From Closterium sp. NIES-65 (taxonomy: Eukaryota > Streptophyta > Zygnematophyceae > Desmidiales > Closteriaceae), in NCBI GenBank assembly GCA_948144175.1, contig CANXME010000106.1, positions 682,001 through 746,000 on the forward strand: a stretch of 64,000 bases of DNA, read 5' to 3'. The notes beneath the pieces are model-generated. The model was not told the DNA's origin and ran no database searches. It saw only the letters and a program-made list of their open reading frames with translations. Numbering within the stretch: position 1 is the first letter of the stretch; the number at the start of each line of letters is the position of its first letter. This document shows positions 44,231 to 53,566 of the stretch, one piece after another. The position numbers and the translations under genes were made by a program.

Positions 44231-45259
44231 AAGAATGCAGCATGTTACATCGATGACGTCATCGTGTTCGGCACAGACAGCAGCTCGCACGTGCAGGACG
44301 TAGAGGTCCCGCTAAGCGCCATTCAGGGGGCAGGTCTGACCTGCCATCCAGGGAAGTGCAAGTTCGGGCAAACGACAGTCGAGTACCTGGGGTTTGAGGT
44401 GGAAGGGGGGAAGATTGGGATTCAGAAGGCGAAAGTGGAAAAACTGGACCGCGTGGCCACACCGAAGGACCGGACTACCTTGCGGGCGGTACTAGAGTTC
44501 TTAAACTACTACCGCAAGTTCGTCCCGAACTTCAGTAGCCGCGCTGCAGCACTGAACCAGCTACTCAGGGACGACAAGCCGTGGGAATGGGGACCAGACC
44601 AAGAGAGGGCGGTGCAGGACATGATGCGAGCCGTGAAGAATGGGGCAGTGCTGGAGCTGCCCAGAGCAGACTTGCCCTTCACCCTATACACCGACTGGAG
44701 TAGTGCGGGCATGGAGGCGGTGCTGGCGCAGATGAAGGGTGAGGTGGAGAAGGTGGTGGCCTTCGCTAGCCGGAGCTGCAACGCGGCAGAAGCCAACTAC
44801 TCATCGTACGAAGGGGAGGGGCTGGCGGCTAGGCCTGCTCCGCAGAACGGAATGCTGCAGCATGTGGCAGAATGCTGTAGAGCACGACCCTCCGTTCCGC
44901 ACTCCTCTGCCATGTTGCACCGCCCAACCTCCTTCATTGAGTATGCGAATGCGGCTCGGTGCCTAGCCAGGACTTCTTTCAACTTCGTGGCGTCCTCCTC
45001 CGACACCCCTTCTCCGATTACACACTCCGGCTGTCGCTCTGCCTGCTGCGCTGGCTCTTCCTTCACGGTCGGCTGCTCTGCCTCCTCCCTTCCCATGGCC
45101 GTTGCCCCTCCTGTCTCTGTGTTGCTACCCGTGTGCTCACTTCCTGCTGTCTCCGTGACCGAAGCTGTCTCTTTCGTTGCTGCCATGAGGGCGAGTCGGT
45201 GGTGTGTTGTCGACGAAGGCTGGTGCCGTTGAAGGGCCAGCGATTGGTGCCGGTGCTGT

Positions 45260-45402
45260 TTCTGCTGCTGCCGATGTGGTCTCTGCTGCTGCCGATGTTG
45301 TCTCTGCTGCTGCCGATGTTGTCTCTGCTGCTGCCGATGTTGTTTCTGCTGCTGCCGATGTTGTCTCTGCTGCTGCCGATGTTGTCTCTTCTGCTGCCAA
45401 TG
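45260..45402 (-). repeat. 21-bp in-frame tandem repeat in R8 (AETTSAA heptads)
   Basis: Plus strand GCTGCTGCCGATGTTGTCTCT repeated about six times with few changes; on the R8 strand it encodes a Thr/Ser/Ala heptad downstream of protease. Confidence 0.85.
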
Positions 45403-47407
45403 GAATTGTTGCTAATGCTCTCGTTCTTTCTGTTTCAGGTATGGTGTGTGAATACCAGAAGCCGCCGGGGCTGAAGTCAGGGTCAAGATCCGGCGGATGT
45501 GTCCAGGAGGTGAAGGTCACGATTCCGTCACTGTCGACGGTGCTCAAGTCTGGAACGAAGTCAAGAACGAAGACGTTGTTCTTCGACACCGCTTTCCCGA
45601 TGTAAAGTCCGCCTCTCCCATGGTACAACATGAATTCTTGGGTGGTGCTGTCTGCTTCGAGGTGAATGCCTTTCGCCATCAGCCGACTAACACATAGTAA
45701 GTTGTAGCCGAGTCCCTCCGCGATTAGAACTTTCGACATCTGCAGTATAGCGTTTGTCTCCCGTGACTGAAGTTGAACTACGCCTTGTCGTCTTGTGCGC
45801 AGGTTCTGGTTGTTGGCGATGGTGATGATGACTTCGCGTTGGAGTTGATGTTCTTGTTGGACGAAGCAACCCGAGGAGCACATGTGTTGTCCGCAACAAC
45901 TATCCAAGAACCAGGTATCTTTTCTGGACGGCTCACTTTGGGCGATAGCTGCGTACGTTGGGTTCGGCTGAAGTGACTCACGGCGAGGGGTGTTGTTGTT
46001 GAGTTGCTCTTCTGGTGAGTAATGCGGTGGTGACTCGGTGATGCAGGAATCGGTTAATTTTGCCATGCAGCTGACGATGTTTCTTGCTCCTTGTGCAGAT
46101 TGCGTCATGGATGTCGTTGAGGACTGCAGCTGACTCGTGGGGTGCGCTTGTTTGGACGCCACTTGGCTACTTGAAGGATGAAGTTGGCGTTGCGGCGGAG
46201 TTGACTGCTGTCGATTCAGGCAGTGTGTGCGAGGGTGCCCTGATGTCTTGCAAATGTGACAGAATGGAGGTACGGGTTTTGGTTGGTGCCGGTTGTTGTT
46301 GTTGTAGCGCTGTTGAGTGTGGAATGCGAATTCGGGTACTGATGTTTTCTTCTTGTGCCGCTCCTCCTGCAGGTCCATGTCTTGTTGCTCAGCGTGAATC
46401 TCAGCGCAAAGTGCTGCTTCGGAGATTTTTCCGTGGGCTCGGAGGATGGCTCGGGTGGAGCGCCATTGAGGACCGAGGCCGTCGATGATGACTGTCACGA
46501 AGGCGTCTTCAGATATTGAGCCTCCGCATCGTAGAAGTTTGTCGCGCAATTCGCGACAACGGCCGATATACGCCATACTCTTTTCGCCAAGCTTCATTTC
46601 CACTGTTCTTAGCTGTGCCATTAATCGACTCTGATTGACGCTGTCTGTCGCTTGATACAGGTTCTTCAAGTGGTTGTAAGCAAGCTCGGCGGAGTTGTCG
46701 TATCCTCGATAGGACCAGATGTTCTGCTGCTGGTTTGGTGTGATGTTGTGCAGAAGAATTGTGTACGCCATCATGGACTGATATGTGTACTGCTACTTGT
46801 CATATTGTATCCCGTGTGTTGGGTATGGCAGGGACCTGTCGAAGAATCCAAGGATTTGCGCGCCTTCCATCATCAGCTCGAACTCGCATTACCAGGTAAA
46901 AAAAAATTACCGTCGAATGGCCTTGACGTTTGTAGTTTTAGGACATGTGCAAAGTGCGACTGAACTTGAAGTGCATCCAACGTCTTCTCTTGCTCAGGTG
47001 AAGGCAGCTGGCGCGACATGAAGCTGATGGAGCCGCGCTTGGGCTCGTATGGGGCGAAGGTAGACTGCTGTGGCTGATTTCCTCGCGCGTAGGATGATCC
47101 GTCGAGGCTCATCGGTGTCACATCATTGTTGTTGTTGCTGTTGTTTGACTGCGCAGGTGCCGTTTGCTGATGTTTTTTGTAGAAAGACATGAAGGAGAAG
47201 AACTTCTGCATCATGCTTGGATCGAAGCCCGCGGCTTGATTTGCGGGAGTTTCAGTAGACCCAGCTGCTGGTCATGTTGCCGCCCTCCTCTGTCTGTAGG
47301 CCAGAGGCAGGAGGTGGAGTAGGAGTAGTACCAGGAGAGCCGTTGGAGGAGCTTCTCTCCTTCTGTGTTGCCATCCCTTCTGATACTGTGTTGAATTCGC
47401 CCTGATA

Positions 47408-47419
47408 GCTCTCATACCA
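47408..47419 (-). other. R8 primer-binding site
   Basis: Minus strand TGGTATGAGAGC directly next to the 5' LTR; one mismatch to the initiator tRNA-Met complement. Confidence 0.88.
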
Positions 47420-47875
47420 TGTTGGGCTGAGAAAGCCCCTTAGGATATTTGCAGGGCTAAACTCTAAGTAGGGACAATGTAATAGCAGAAACGTTTAATT
47501 ATAAGTCCTTGAACCACCTTGCGCTGGTTTGTGAGGGCAGAGTAGATTGATTAAAACAAGAAGATACAAGGTTTTATAAGAGTACAAGGAATATGAAGAG
47601 ATACGGCTGAATAACTATTTTACTGTTGCTGTTGCGGTTCGATGCAGTGACGACTCGGGCAACTACTCTGTATCGAGTCAGTTGTTTGTCCTTATTGTCG
47701 CCCTGTATTTGTCAGGTCAAAGGTCGCTGACCTTTGACTTTCGCGTAACCTCCAGCGGTTGCTTTTCTTCTCAACCTCTAAGTGTTGACTCGCCAATGCT
47801 TCGTTGTGCTTCTCCTCGTTTACGACTTAGTGTTTCGACACACAACAAAAGCGCTTAAACTACTTGTTTCCAACA
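47420..47875 (-). repeat. R8 5' LTR, 456 bp
   Basis: Same sequence as 32072-32501 with scattered changes and about 26 extra bases; followed by the target duplication ATATA. Confidence 0.93.
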
Positions 47876-48078
47876 ATATATACCTGCATGCAAGCTCTTG
47901 CTAGGTAGTGATCACTGTACTGTTATTGTTGCATATATACCTCTGTATGTGACCTGGCCTTGTGGCCCTTAGCTTGTGCTCGAGTGCGTGGTGACGTTGT
48001 GATCCACCCCGAGCTTGCTTTGCTTTTCTTGACTGGACTTGTGACTCCTTGTTCTCCCCCACTTTGCCTATGGGGGTG

Positions 48079-48211
48079 TGTCAAACTATATATGTGTTAG
48101 TTCCGTGTAGCCTATAGTGGGGTAGCCCATATGGGGTACAACCCGAAGTTAGGGCGAGTACTTGTACCCACATTTCATTCAATGCAATCATTCCTGCTTG
48201 CTATCTTGACA
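48079..48211 (+). repeat. R3 3' LTR, 133 bp
   Basis: TGTCAAAC...ATCTTGACA after the PPT TATGGGGGTG. Carries the conserved GGGTACAA/TTGTACCC pair at 48136-48171. The R3 3' UTR that R8 split resumes at 47881. Confidence 0.92.
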
Positions 48212-48280
48212 AGTTGTGTAGCTGTTGCTAGCATGTCATGGTTCAAACGAGGAGTTTCACTACTATATAAAGTACCATAT

Positions 48281-48628
48281 TGTCAGAGGTCCACTGGTGA
48301 TCCCCGATCGATCCTAGGGAAGGGTTACAGGCACATTTGCCTGGGGGGTTATGGGCGCACTGACCCGCTACTGAAACAAGCCCTTTTATCCCAATGGTCT
48401 AGTGGTTGGGATTCTGAGATGGTATCCAGAGCGAAGGTCTCGGGTTCGAATCCCGGTGTATGCACTTCAGGCATCCCAGTGCGGGGGGGTGTCAGAGGTC
48501 CACTGGTGATCCCCGATCGATCCTAGGGAAGGGTTACAGGCACATTTGCCTGGGGGGTTATGGGCGCACTGACCCGCTACTGAAACAAGCCCTTTTATCC
48601 CAATGGTCTAGTGGTTGGGATTCTGAGA
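48281..48628 (+). mobile_element. R13: second copy of the mini-LTR element, 348 bp
   Basis: Sister of R12, 70 bp beyond the R3 3' LTR. LTRs 48281-48419 and 48490-48628 (139 bp, identical to each other). Target duplication CATAT (48276-48280 and 48629-48633). It differs from R12 by a handful of changes shared by both of its LTRs, including LTR ends in GA in place of CA. PBS TGGTATCCAGAGC has one extra C. The A box (in GGTCTAGTGG, near 48396) and B box (GGTTCGAATCC, near 48443) are unchanged. Confidence 0.94.
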
Positions 48629-48633
48629 CATAT

Positions 48634-51600
48634 GAGTGGGTGGCAGAGTTCATATTCTCTAATGTATCATGACTTTAATATAGAGATTCTACAGTGTATA
48701 TGGTAAGGTAATGCTGATCCCGAGGTCAGCATGGTAAAGTTTCAAGTTATGTGGATTTGAAATAGGCTCTAGGTGAGGGTGTGCGAAACCTATTTTGGTT
48801 GTGTTGCTTTGGCGAGAACTTCATTCATCCGCGAGCAATTGAACATTTCGTGCATACCAAACCTGCAATTCCCACAACCCAAAGCGAAAAGTGAGTCGCA
48901 AGAAGAGAGGGGGACTGCCAATCATAAGGTTTCGCATATGGAAAGTGTGGCTGCACTAGAAGTCACTGCAAAACTCCGTCAACTCGACTGTCACGCCAGT
49001 ACTACTAGCAACGCCACCTACTCTAACAAGCTACTAGCACGTGCGCCTCTCCTCGTCCCCCTCACATTGAGTCTTCCCGTTCCACCCATCCACGCGCAGC
49101 ACACCTCGCCTTGAGCCCGCGACCTAGCCGCCCAGCCCGTGATTTAGCTGCCCAGCTCGCGATATAGCCGTTCAGCCCGCGATCTAGCTGCCTAGCCAGC
49201 GGTTTTTGCCGCCAAGCCCGCGACATCTGCGTAAGCAGCACGTGCGCAGGGGGGACAAGCACCGAGACTGCCCGCGCCCGCGCTTGCGCCTGCGCCCGCG
49301 CCTCCCCCTGCGCCTGCGCCCGCGGAGCAAGCGTGTCAATTGGAGGGAGCTCTCTTGCTCGCTACACGCGCGGGTGCGCCGTTCCCCCCATCGAGGTTTC
49401 CCCCACGCCTTGCTCCGCGCGCGCGGGGTTGAGCGCGCCCGTGGTGGTGGGGGGAATGGTGCTGGACGTGCAGGGAGCGGGCGTGGAGAGGGCGCTGGAA
49501 CGAGGCACCACCACGCCATGACAGGTACACGTGCTCCGCGCCCCTGCGCTTTGCGCTCTGCCCCCTGCGCCATCCGAAAAAACGTGGGTTGGGATTCCTA
49601 CTTCGATGTTACTCTGGAAGTTGCTCTGGGGGAAGGTTTCCGAATGTATGTCCGAAGTTGCTGGTCATTATGCTTTTCGAGCGGACCGCGTGCACTTCGC
49701 TTCCAGGAGCCCTGGAACCAATCGTAAGGGTTTGAATGTTTGGTTCGGAAACTTGCGCGATTGGCCAATGGCTTGGTTCATTTCGTTTGGCAATTTCGTT
49801 CATTTGATCTCCGAGTCTGTTGGAACTGATCCCATTGGCCTATATTCGAGACGCGTCAAAAATAATTTGAATAAAACGCAAGTACACTTGTTCACCCTGA
49901 AGCGGCGTTGGCTCTTTCTACGGATATTTGTGAAATATTGTAATTCGTGTTGATTGAAATCAAAAAGCGCAAAATCGTTATAGCGATGATTTACATATTC
50001 GTTACAGCCTTCCGTATACGGACGTTACAACATTCATTACACAGCTGCAGTATAATATTTGCTGGTTATCCACTAATGTTTCTAAAATGCAAGCATCCAT
50101 GGATTCAATCAAAATTACACAAACGTTGTCATAATCAAAACAACACGTTGGTGTACATCGAAATAATAAAAATTCTACTCCAGCTGCTCTAGCACACACA
50201 GAGGCAAGGAAGACCACCCACTGCTTAAATACGGTATTTAAACTATGGAACCTGCACAATGAGAGTGACTGTCAACCAAGAAAAATGAAACAATTATAAT
50301 ATCTTACCAGGAGCAACAATCAAAAGGCGTGCAAGGAAAAACGGCGACCTGCAAGAAGAGACAGGCGACCTACAAGAAACATGCAAACTGCAAGTAACAA
50401 ACGAGGTACAATAACAAAAGAAATACAAGCAGCAACTACATGAACTAGCCACAACGACATGCAAAGACCATGCTGGCTGACGCATCCCGTCGGGCGCCTA
50501 AGGGGCTGATATCAAAGAAAATCAGGCAAACAACAGGAAGAGACGAACGCCAAAGTTGCATGAAAAATTACATGAACAAGCAAGTTTTGTGCTACTCACG
50601 AGGTGGCTTGGCAGCGGCGGCGCTGTGCAGTGCGCGGTGCAAATGGCGATGCTTGGCGATTCTGTAACTGATACGTAGGGAGAGGCAGAGATACGAGGGG
50701 ACATGGCAAGTACTCAAAGCAATAACGAAGCATTAATCGCCTCGCCCAATCCGCGTGTGTACTAACCGCAAAGACCAGACAGAAGGACCAGCCTTACCTG
50801 GTACTATAGTTGCTCGTTGCAAGAGACTAGCGCGGAATCTTGGAGCCGAGCTTCACAACCCGCGCAGGACACGACAAAATATCTGACCTGCGGAGGTAAA
50901 AAATGCTCGAGAGAAAAAGAAAAAAGGGATTAGAAGCTTCTGCAGTCACATATGCGAGAAATTACATCCCTAGAAATAGCTCGTTGAACAGAACTGACAA
51001 CTGCTCTGGGAATGCTCCTCGTAAAAGCGTCTGCTTCGTGATGGGCAAGCAAGTGGCTGGAGGCATACACATGATGCTTGTTTGAGCCCCTCCCGGTTGC
51101 TTTGTGAAGGGGGCGTATAAGCTGTAACGAGGCACTTCTTAATTTCGTCAATTCGGAGCTAGCTAAAAAGGATTCGCATGTGCTTATATACAAGACCTGT
51201 TACCTTGTTTGACTTCAGTCTATTCTGCTTGACTTCGGTCTGTTCGCTACTATTGGTTGATAACCACGCGACGCGCTTGTAATGTAGGTGCATGAGGCTG
51301 GGGAAACAACCTCGGGTGCAGCGTATCCATCCGGCGCAAGGCAAATTCGCGTGCATGGGGTGAGCATCAGCTGTACACCTCACCTGACCTCACCAGCGAA
51401 GCCTGGCGTGGCGACAAAGCCTGCCACTGGCGTACCAGCGAGGCAATCGCCAACGTGGCGCCGAAGAAGCTGATTCGGCCCCTCGCCATCGCCAAATCGA
51501 ACTCGACATTCAGGGATTACCATCAGCAGCGCTGTTACAGGCTTTGACAACGATTGGCCACGAAGGCATTTTGGCGTACAGCAATGCTCTGCTTGTCAAT

Positions 51601-52033
51601 TGCACAGGCGCGCTGTGCTGCTGCCAGCTCGACAAGCTGTTACAACATGGCATTGTTCACGAACCAGCTGCACGACCTAATAAAGCCAAAGACCTACCCA
51701 CTTACCAGCACAAACTCAACCGAAACCCAATTTCCGAGTGACAAAACATGACAGACAGTCTCTCACAAATTGTAATAAATAGTCTTGAGATCTGACCACA
51801 TGCAACAGAAAGCCTACGCTTGGTGAGGTTTATGCTAGCAATGTCCATATTTTGCAAACATAACAGTATGTGGATGTTATGTTGGATTCATTACATTATT
51901 TAAAACACAATATACTACTTATTTTTAATTATTATCTTGTATGCATCATACTGATATATTCGCAGCATAACGGATAGTAGCTATTGTTTCGTAATTAAAC
52001 TTTTCCTATGGTCAATACTTCTGCTGCAACACT
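48634..52033. other. 3.4-kb region without recognised genes or repeats
   Basis: Mostly AT-richer sequence with a GC-rich island at about 49210-49560 and long A/T-rich stretches at 49850-50200 and 51770-52020. Open frames are all under about 175 codons, most on the GC island, with no recognisable domain. A host gene with many introns cannot be excluded, but nothing here supports one. Confidence 0.5.
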
Positions 52034-52240
52034 ACCCTAAACCCTATGCACTGCGCCCTAAACCCTATGCACTGCGCCTTATGCTCTGCGCCCTATGCTC
52101 TGCGCCCTATGCTCTGCTCCCTATGCTCTGCGCCCTATGCTCTGCGCCCTATGCTTTGCGCCCTATGCTCCGCTCCCTATGCTCTGCGCCCTATGCTCTG
52201 CGCCCTATGCTCTGCGCCCTATGCTCTGGTTCCTATTCCC
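52034..52240. repeat. 14-bp minisatellite (CCCTATGCTCTGCG), with two CCCTAAACCCTA starts
   Basis: About 14 imperfect copies. The first two units read CCCTAAACCCTATGCACTGCG, which includes a plant-telomere-like CCCTAAA; later units have lost it. Lies directly upstream of R14. Confidence 0.9.
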
Positions 52241-52305
52241 TTTCTCGCCAAACCTCCACCCGCACCCGCCCTTTCTAACCCCTACCCCTTATGGTTGTCC
52301 TCTTC

Positions 52306-52437
52306 TGTCAGAACATTATAGCTTATGCATATTGTGTAGGCTATGGTGGGGTAGCCCATAAGGGGTACAACCCAATTAGGGTTAGTACTTGTACCCAACT
52401 CATTCATAGTTCATTCATTCTCGTTTCAGTTTCCTCA
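52306..52437 (+). repeat. R14 5' LTR, 132 bp
   Basis: TGTCAGAACATTATAGC...TTTCCTCA, with the family core and the GGGTACAA/TTGTACCC pair at 52363-52396. Confidence 0.94.
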
Positions 52438-52448
52438 TGGTATCGAGC
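52438..52448 (+). other. R14 primer-binding site, one base short
   Basis: TGGTATCGAGC: the initiator tRNA-Met complement with one A missing, a different single-base loss from that in R5 and R10. Confidence 0.8.
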
Positions 52449-53566
52449 AGGTTCCCTCGTGGGAACTCTTCCTAGGGCCCACCAATTCGATATTTTTTTC
52501 CCCTGCCCGGAGCGCGCTCAGCCCTAGCCCGAGTCGCGCTCCCCCTTTCTCGACCCCGTCGCGCCGCCTTTGCGGCCCCGATCCGCTGCCCTAGCGGCCC
52601 CGTCGCCTGCCTTGCGGCCCTCGCGCTGCCCTTCCTGGCCCCGACCCGCCGCCCTGCGGCCTCGTCGCCTACCCCGCGGCCCTCGCGCCGCCCTTTCCCC
52701 GATCCGCCGCCCTGCAGCCTCGTCGCCTGCCTCGCGGCCCTCGCGCCGCCCTTCCTGGCCCCGACCCGCCGCCCTTACCGGCCCCGGCACCTACCTGCGG
52801 CCCCGGCGCCTACCTGCTGGCCCCGGCGCCCACCTGCGGCCCCGCCACCTACCTGTGGCCCCGACGCCTACCTGCGGCCCCGGCGCGTACCTGCGGCCCC
52901 GGCGCGTACCTGCGGCCCCGGCGCTCCCCTTCCCGGCCCGTCGCCTACCTGTGCGGCCCCGGCGCCTACCTGCTGGCCCCGGCGCCTACCTGCGGCCCCA
53001 TGACCTCCCTGCGGCCCCGTCGCCTACCTGCGGCCCCAGCGCTCCCCGTCCCGTCCCGTCGCCTACCTGTGCGGCCCCGGCGCCGCCTTTGCCGGCCTCG
53101 CCGCCGTCCCCACGCGGCCCCACCGTCACCACTATGGCGCAGGCGCCGTCGCCTGCTACAGCGCCGCCCGTCACCCGAGCCGCCCGAGCCGCCACACCCA
53201 GCCGAGCAGCTGACCGCCGAGCCGCCCTGCAGCCGAACCGCCGAGCCGCCCAGCAGCCGAACCGCCGAGCCGCCCTGCATCCGAGCCGCCGAGCCGCCTA
53301 GCCGCCATGCAGCCGAGCCGCCCAGCAGCCGAGCAGCCGAGCCGCCGAGCCGTCGAGCCGCCCAGCAGCCGAGCAACCGAGCCGCCGAGCCGCCGAGCCG
53401 CCCAGCAGCCGAGCCGCCCAGCCGCCGAGCCGCCCAGCAGCCGAGCCGCCGAGTCGCCCTGCAGCCGACCCGCCCGCGCCGCCGAGCCGCCCTGTCTGGT
53501 GAGAGCAGCGCTTCTGTCACTGCACTGCCCTTACCCCACTGTCCACGCTGCTAGTCTACTGCTGTC
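52449..53566 (+). repeat. R14 GC-rich leader
   Basis: Repeats of CGCCTACCTGCGGCCCCGG type (about 52780-53080) followed by GAGCCGCCCAGCAGCC type (about 53165-53480). CTGGTGAG at 53496-53503 as in R5 and R10. Long open frames here are low complexity. Confidence 0.75.

Larger units (their letters stand above)
42640..44870 (+). pseudogene. R11 Ty3/gypsy RT-RNase H fragment, interrupted by R12
   Basis: Open from 42640 to 43883, then interrupted by R12, then open again from 44231 to about 44870. The N-terminal part is acidic and Glu/Lys-rich (DKKREDFDWLEEAIARQRR). RT motifs follow: MCGDYRGLNK, TTLDLRQGFNQIPI and FLPFRLKTALPEFQRVMDQVL; after R12 come YIDDVIVFG, LGFEVEGGKIGIQKAKVE, LNYYRKFVPNFS and the RNase H start LYTDWSSAGMEAVLAQ. 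The frame then runs into the inverted copy of its own upstream sequence. The RT palm and YIDD box are typical of Ty3/gypsy (Metaviridae). Protease and integrase are absent. Confidence 0.88.
42622..45193 (+). mobile_element. R11: Ty3/gypsy fragment with 285-bp inverted ends, inside R8
   Basis: Foreign block between the R8 protease region and R8 RT, carrying Ty3/gypsy-type RT on the opposite strand. 43113-43397 and 44909-45193 are inverted copies of each other (285 bp each). The left limit is approximate, and no LTR or target duplication was found, so this may be a rearranged fragment and not a clean insertion. It hosts R12. Confidence 0.8.
32543..47374 (-). pseudogene. R8 gag-pol polyprotein remnant, four blocks
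   Basis: Start MATQKERSSSNGSPG at 47372-47374, with a shift near 47270. Blocks, 5' to 3': gag and protease 47374-45194 (zinc knuckle CHICKTSGHPRTHC near 46240; protease FLDSCCGQHM near 45890; six AETTSAA heptads at about 45400-45260); start of RT about 42621-42331 (WNTWKIVPIG, then a TAG where relatives have Trp, then WVVRGFDQ and DVANAFLYVK); mid RT 35022-34668, with YVDD reached only after a frameshift near 34826; end of RT and RNase H 33365-32543 (YVDADHAGD, SSAEAEYIAL, FCDNQSAIR, KHIALQYFF, YLTKKLEKQ). R10 lies between the two RT blocks, R9 before the last block and R11 in place of integrase. The last block is still open. Confidence 0.9.
32072..47875 (-). mobile_element. R8: Ty1/copia element with 430-456-bp LTRs, carries R9, R10, R11, R12
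   Basis: Minus-strand element with TGTTGG...CCCAACA LTRs and a target duplication ATATA (32067-32071 and 47876-47880) inside the R3 3' UTR. After removal of R9 (1302 bp), R10 (7298 bp) and R11 with R12 (about 2.6 kb), about 4.6 kb of R8 remain. That contains gag, protease, RT and RNase H but no integrase, whose place is taken by R11. Confidence 0.93.
9861..48211 (+). mobile_element. R3: outermost short-LTR Ty1/copia element, split by R4 and R8
   Basis: The 5' LTR remnant (9861-9963) and the 3' LTR (48079-48211) share the same distinctive sequence, including ATATGGGGTACAACCCGAAG and CTTGCTATCTTGACA, although they lie 38 kb apart. Removing R4 (13060-29076) and R8 (32072-47875) restores a continuous copia element of about 6.5 kb: leader, gag C-terminal part, protease, integrase, repeat linker, RT, RNase H, 3' UTR. 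It is therefore the oldest insertion of the stack. The 5' edge is diverged and no target duplication could be read. Confidence 0.9.

Noticed and set aside
42622..45193. Simple target-site-duplicated insertion of a gypsy element
   Set aside because: No LTR, PBS or duplication could be found at its edges, and the inverted 285-bp ends are copies of coding sequence, not LTRs.
50594..50704. Possible first exon on the minus strand (ATG at 50704, ending at CTC|GTGAGT near 50600)
   Set aside because: A single short frame with a donor-like site and no further exon or domain support; too weak to call a gene.
52034..52060. True telomere or chromosome end
   Set aside because: Only two CCCTAAA units, embedded in a different minisatellite with sequence on both sides.
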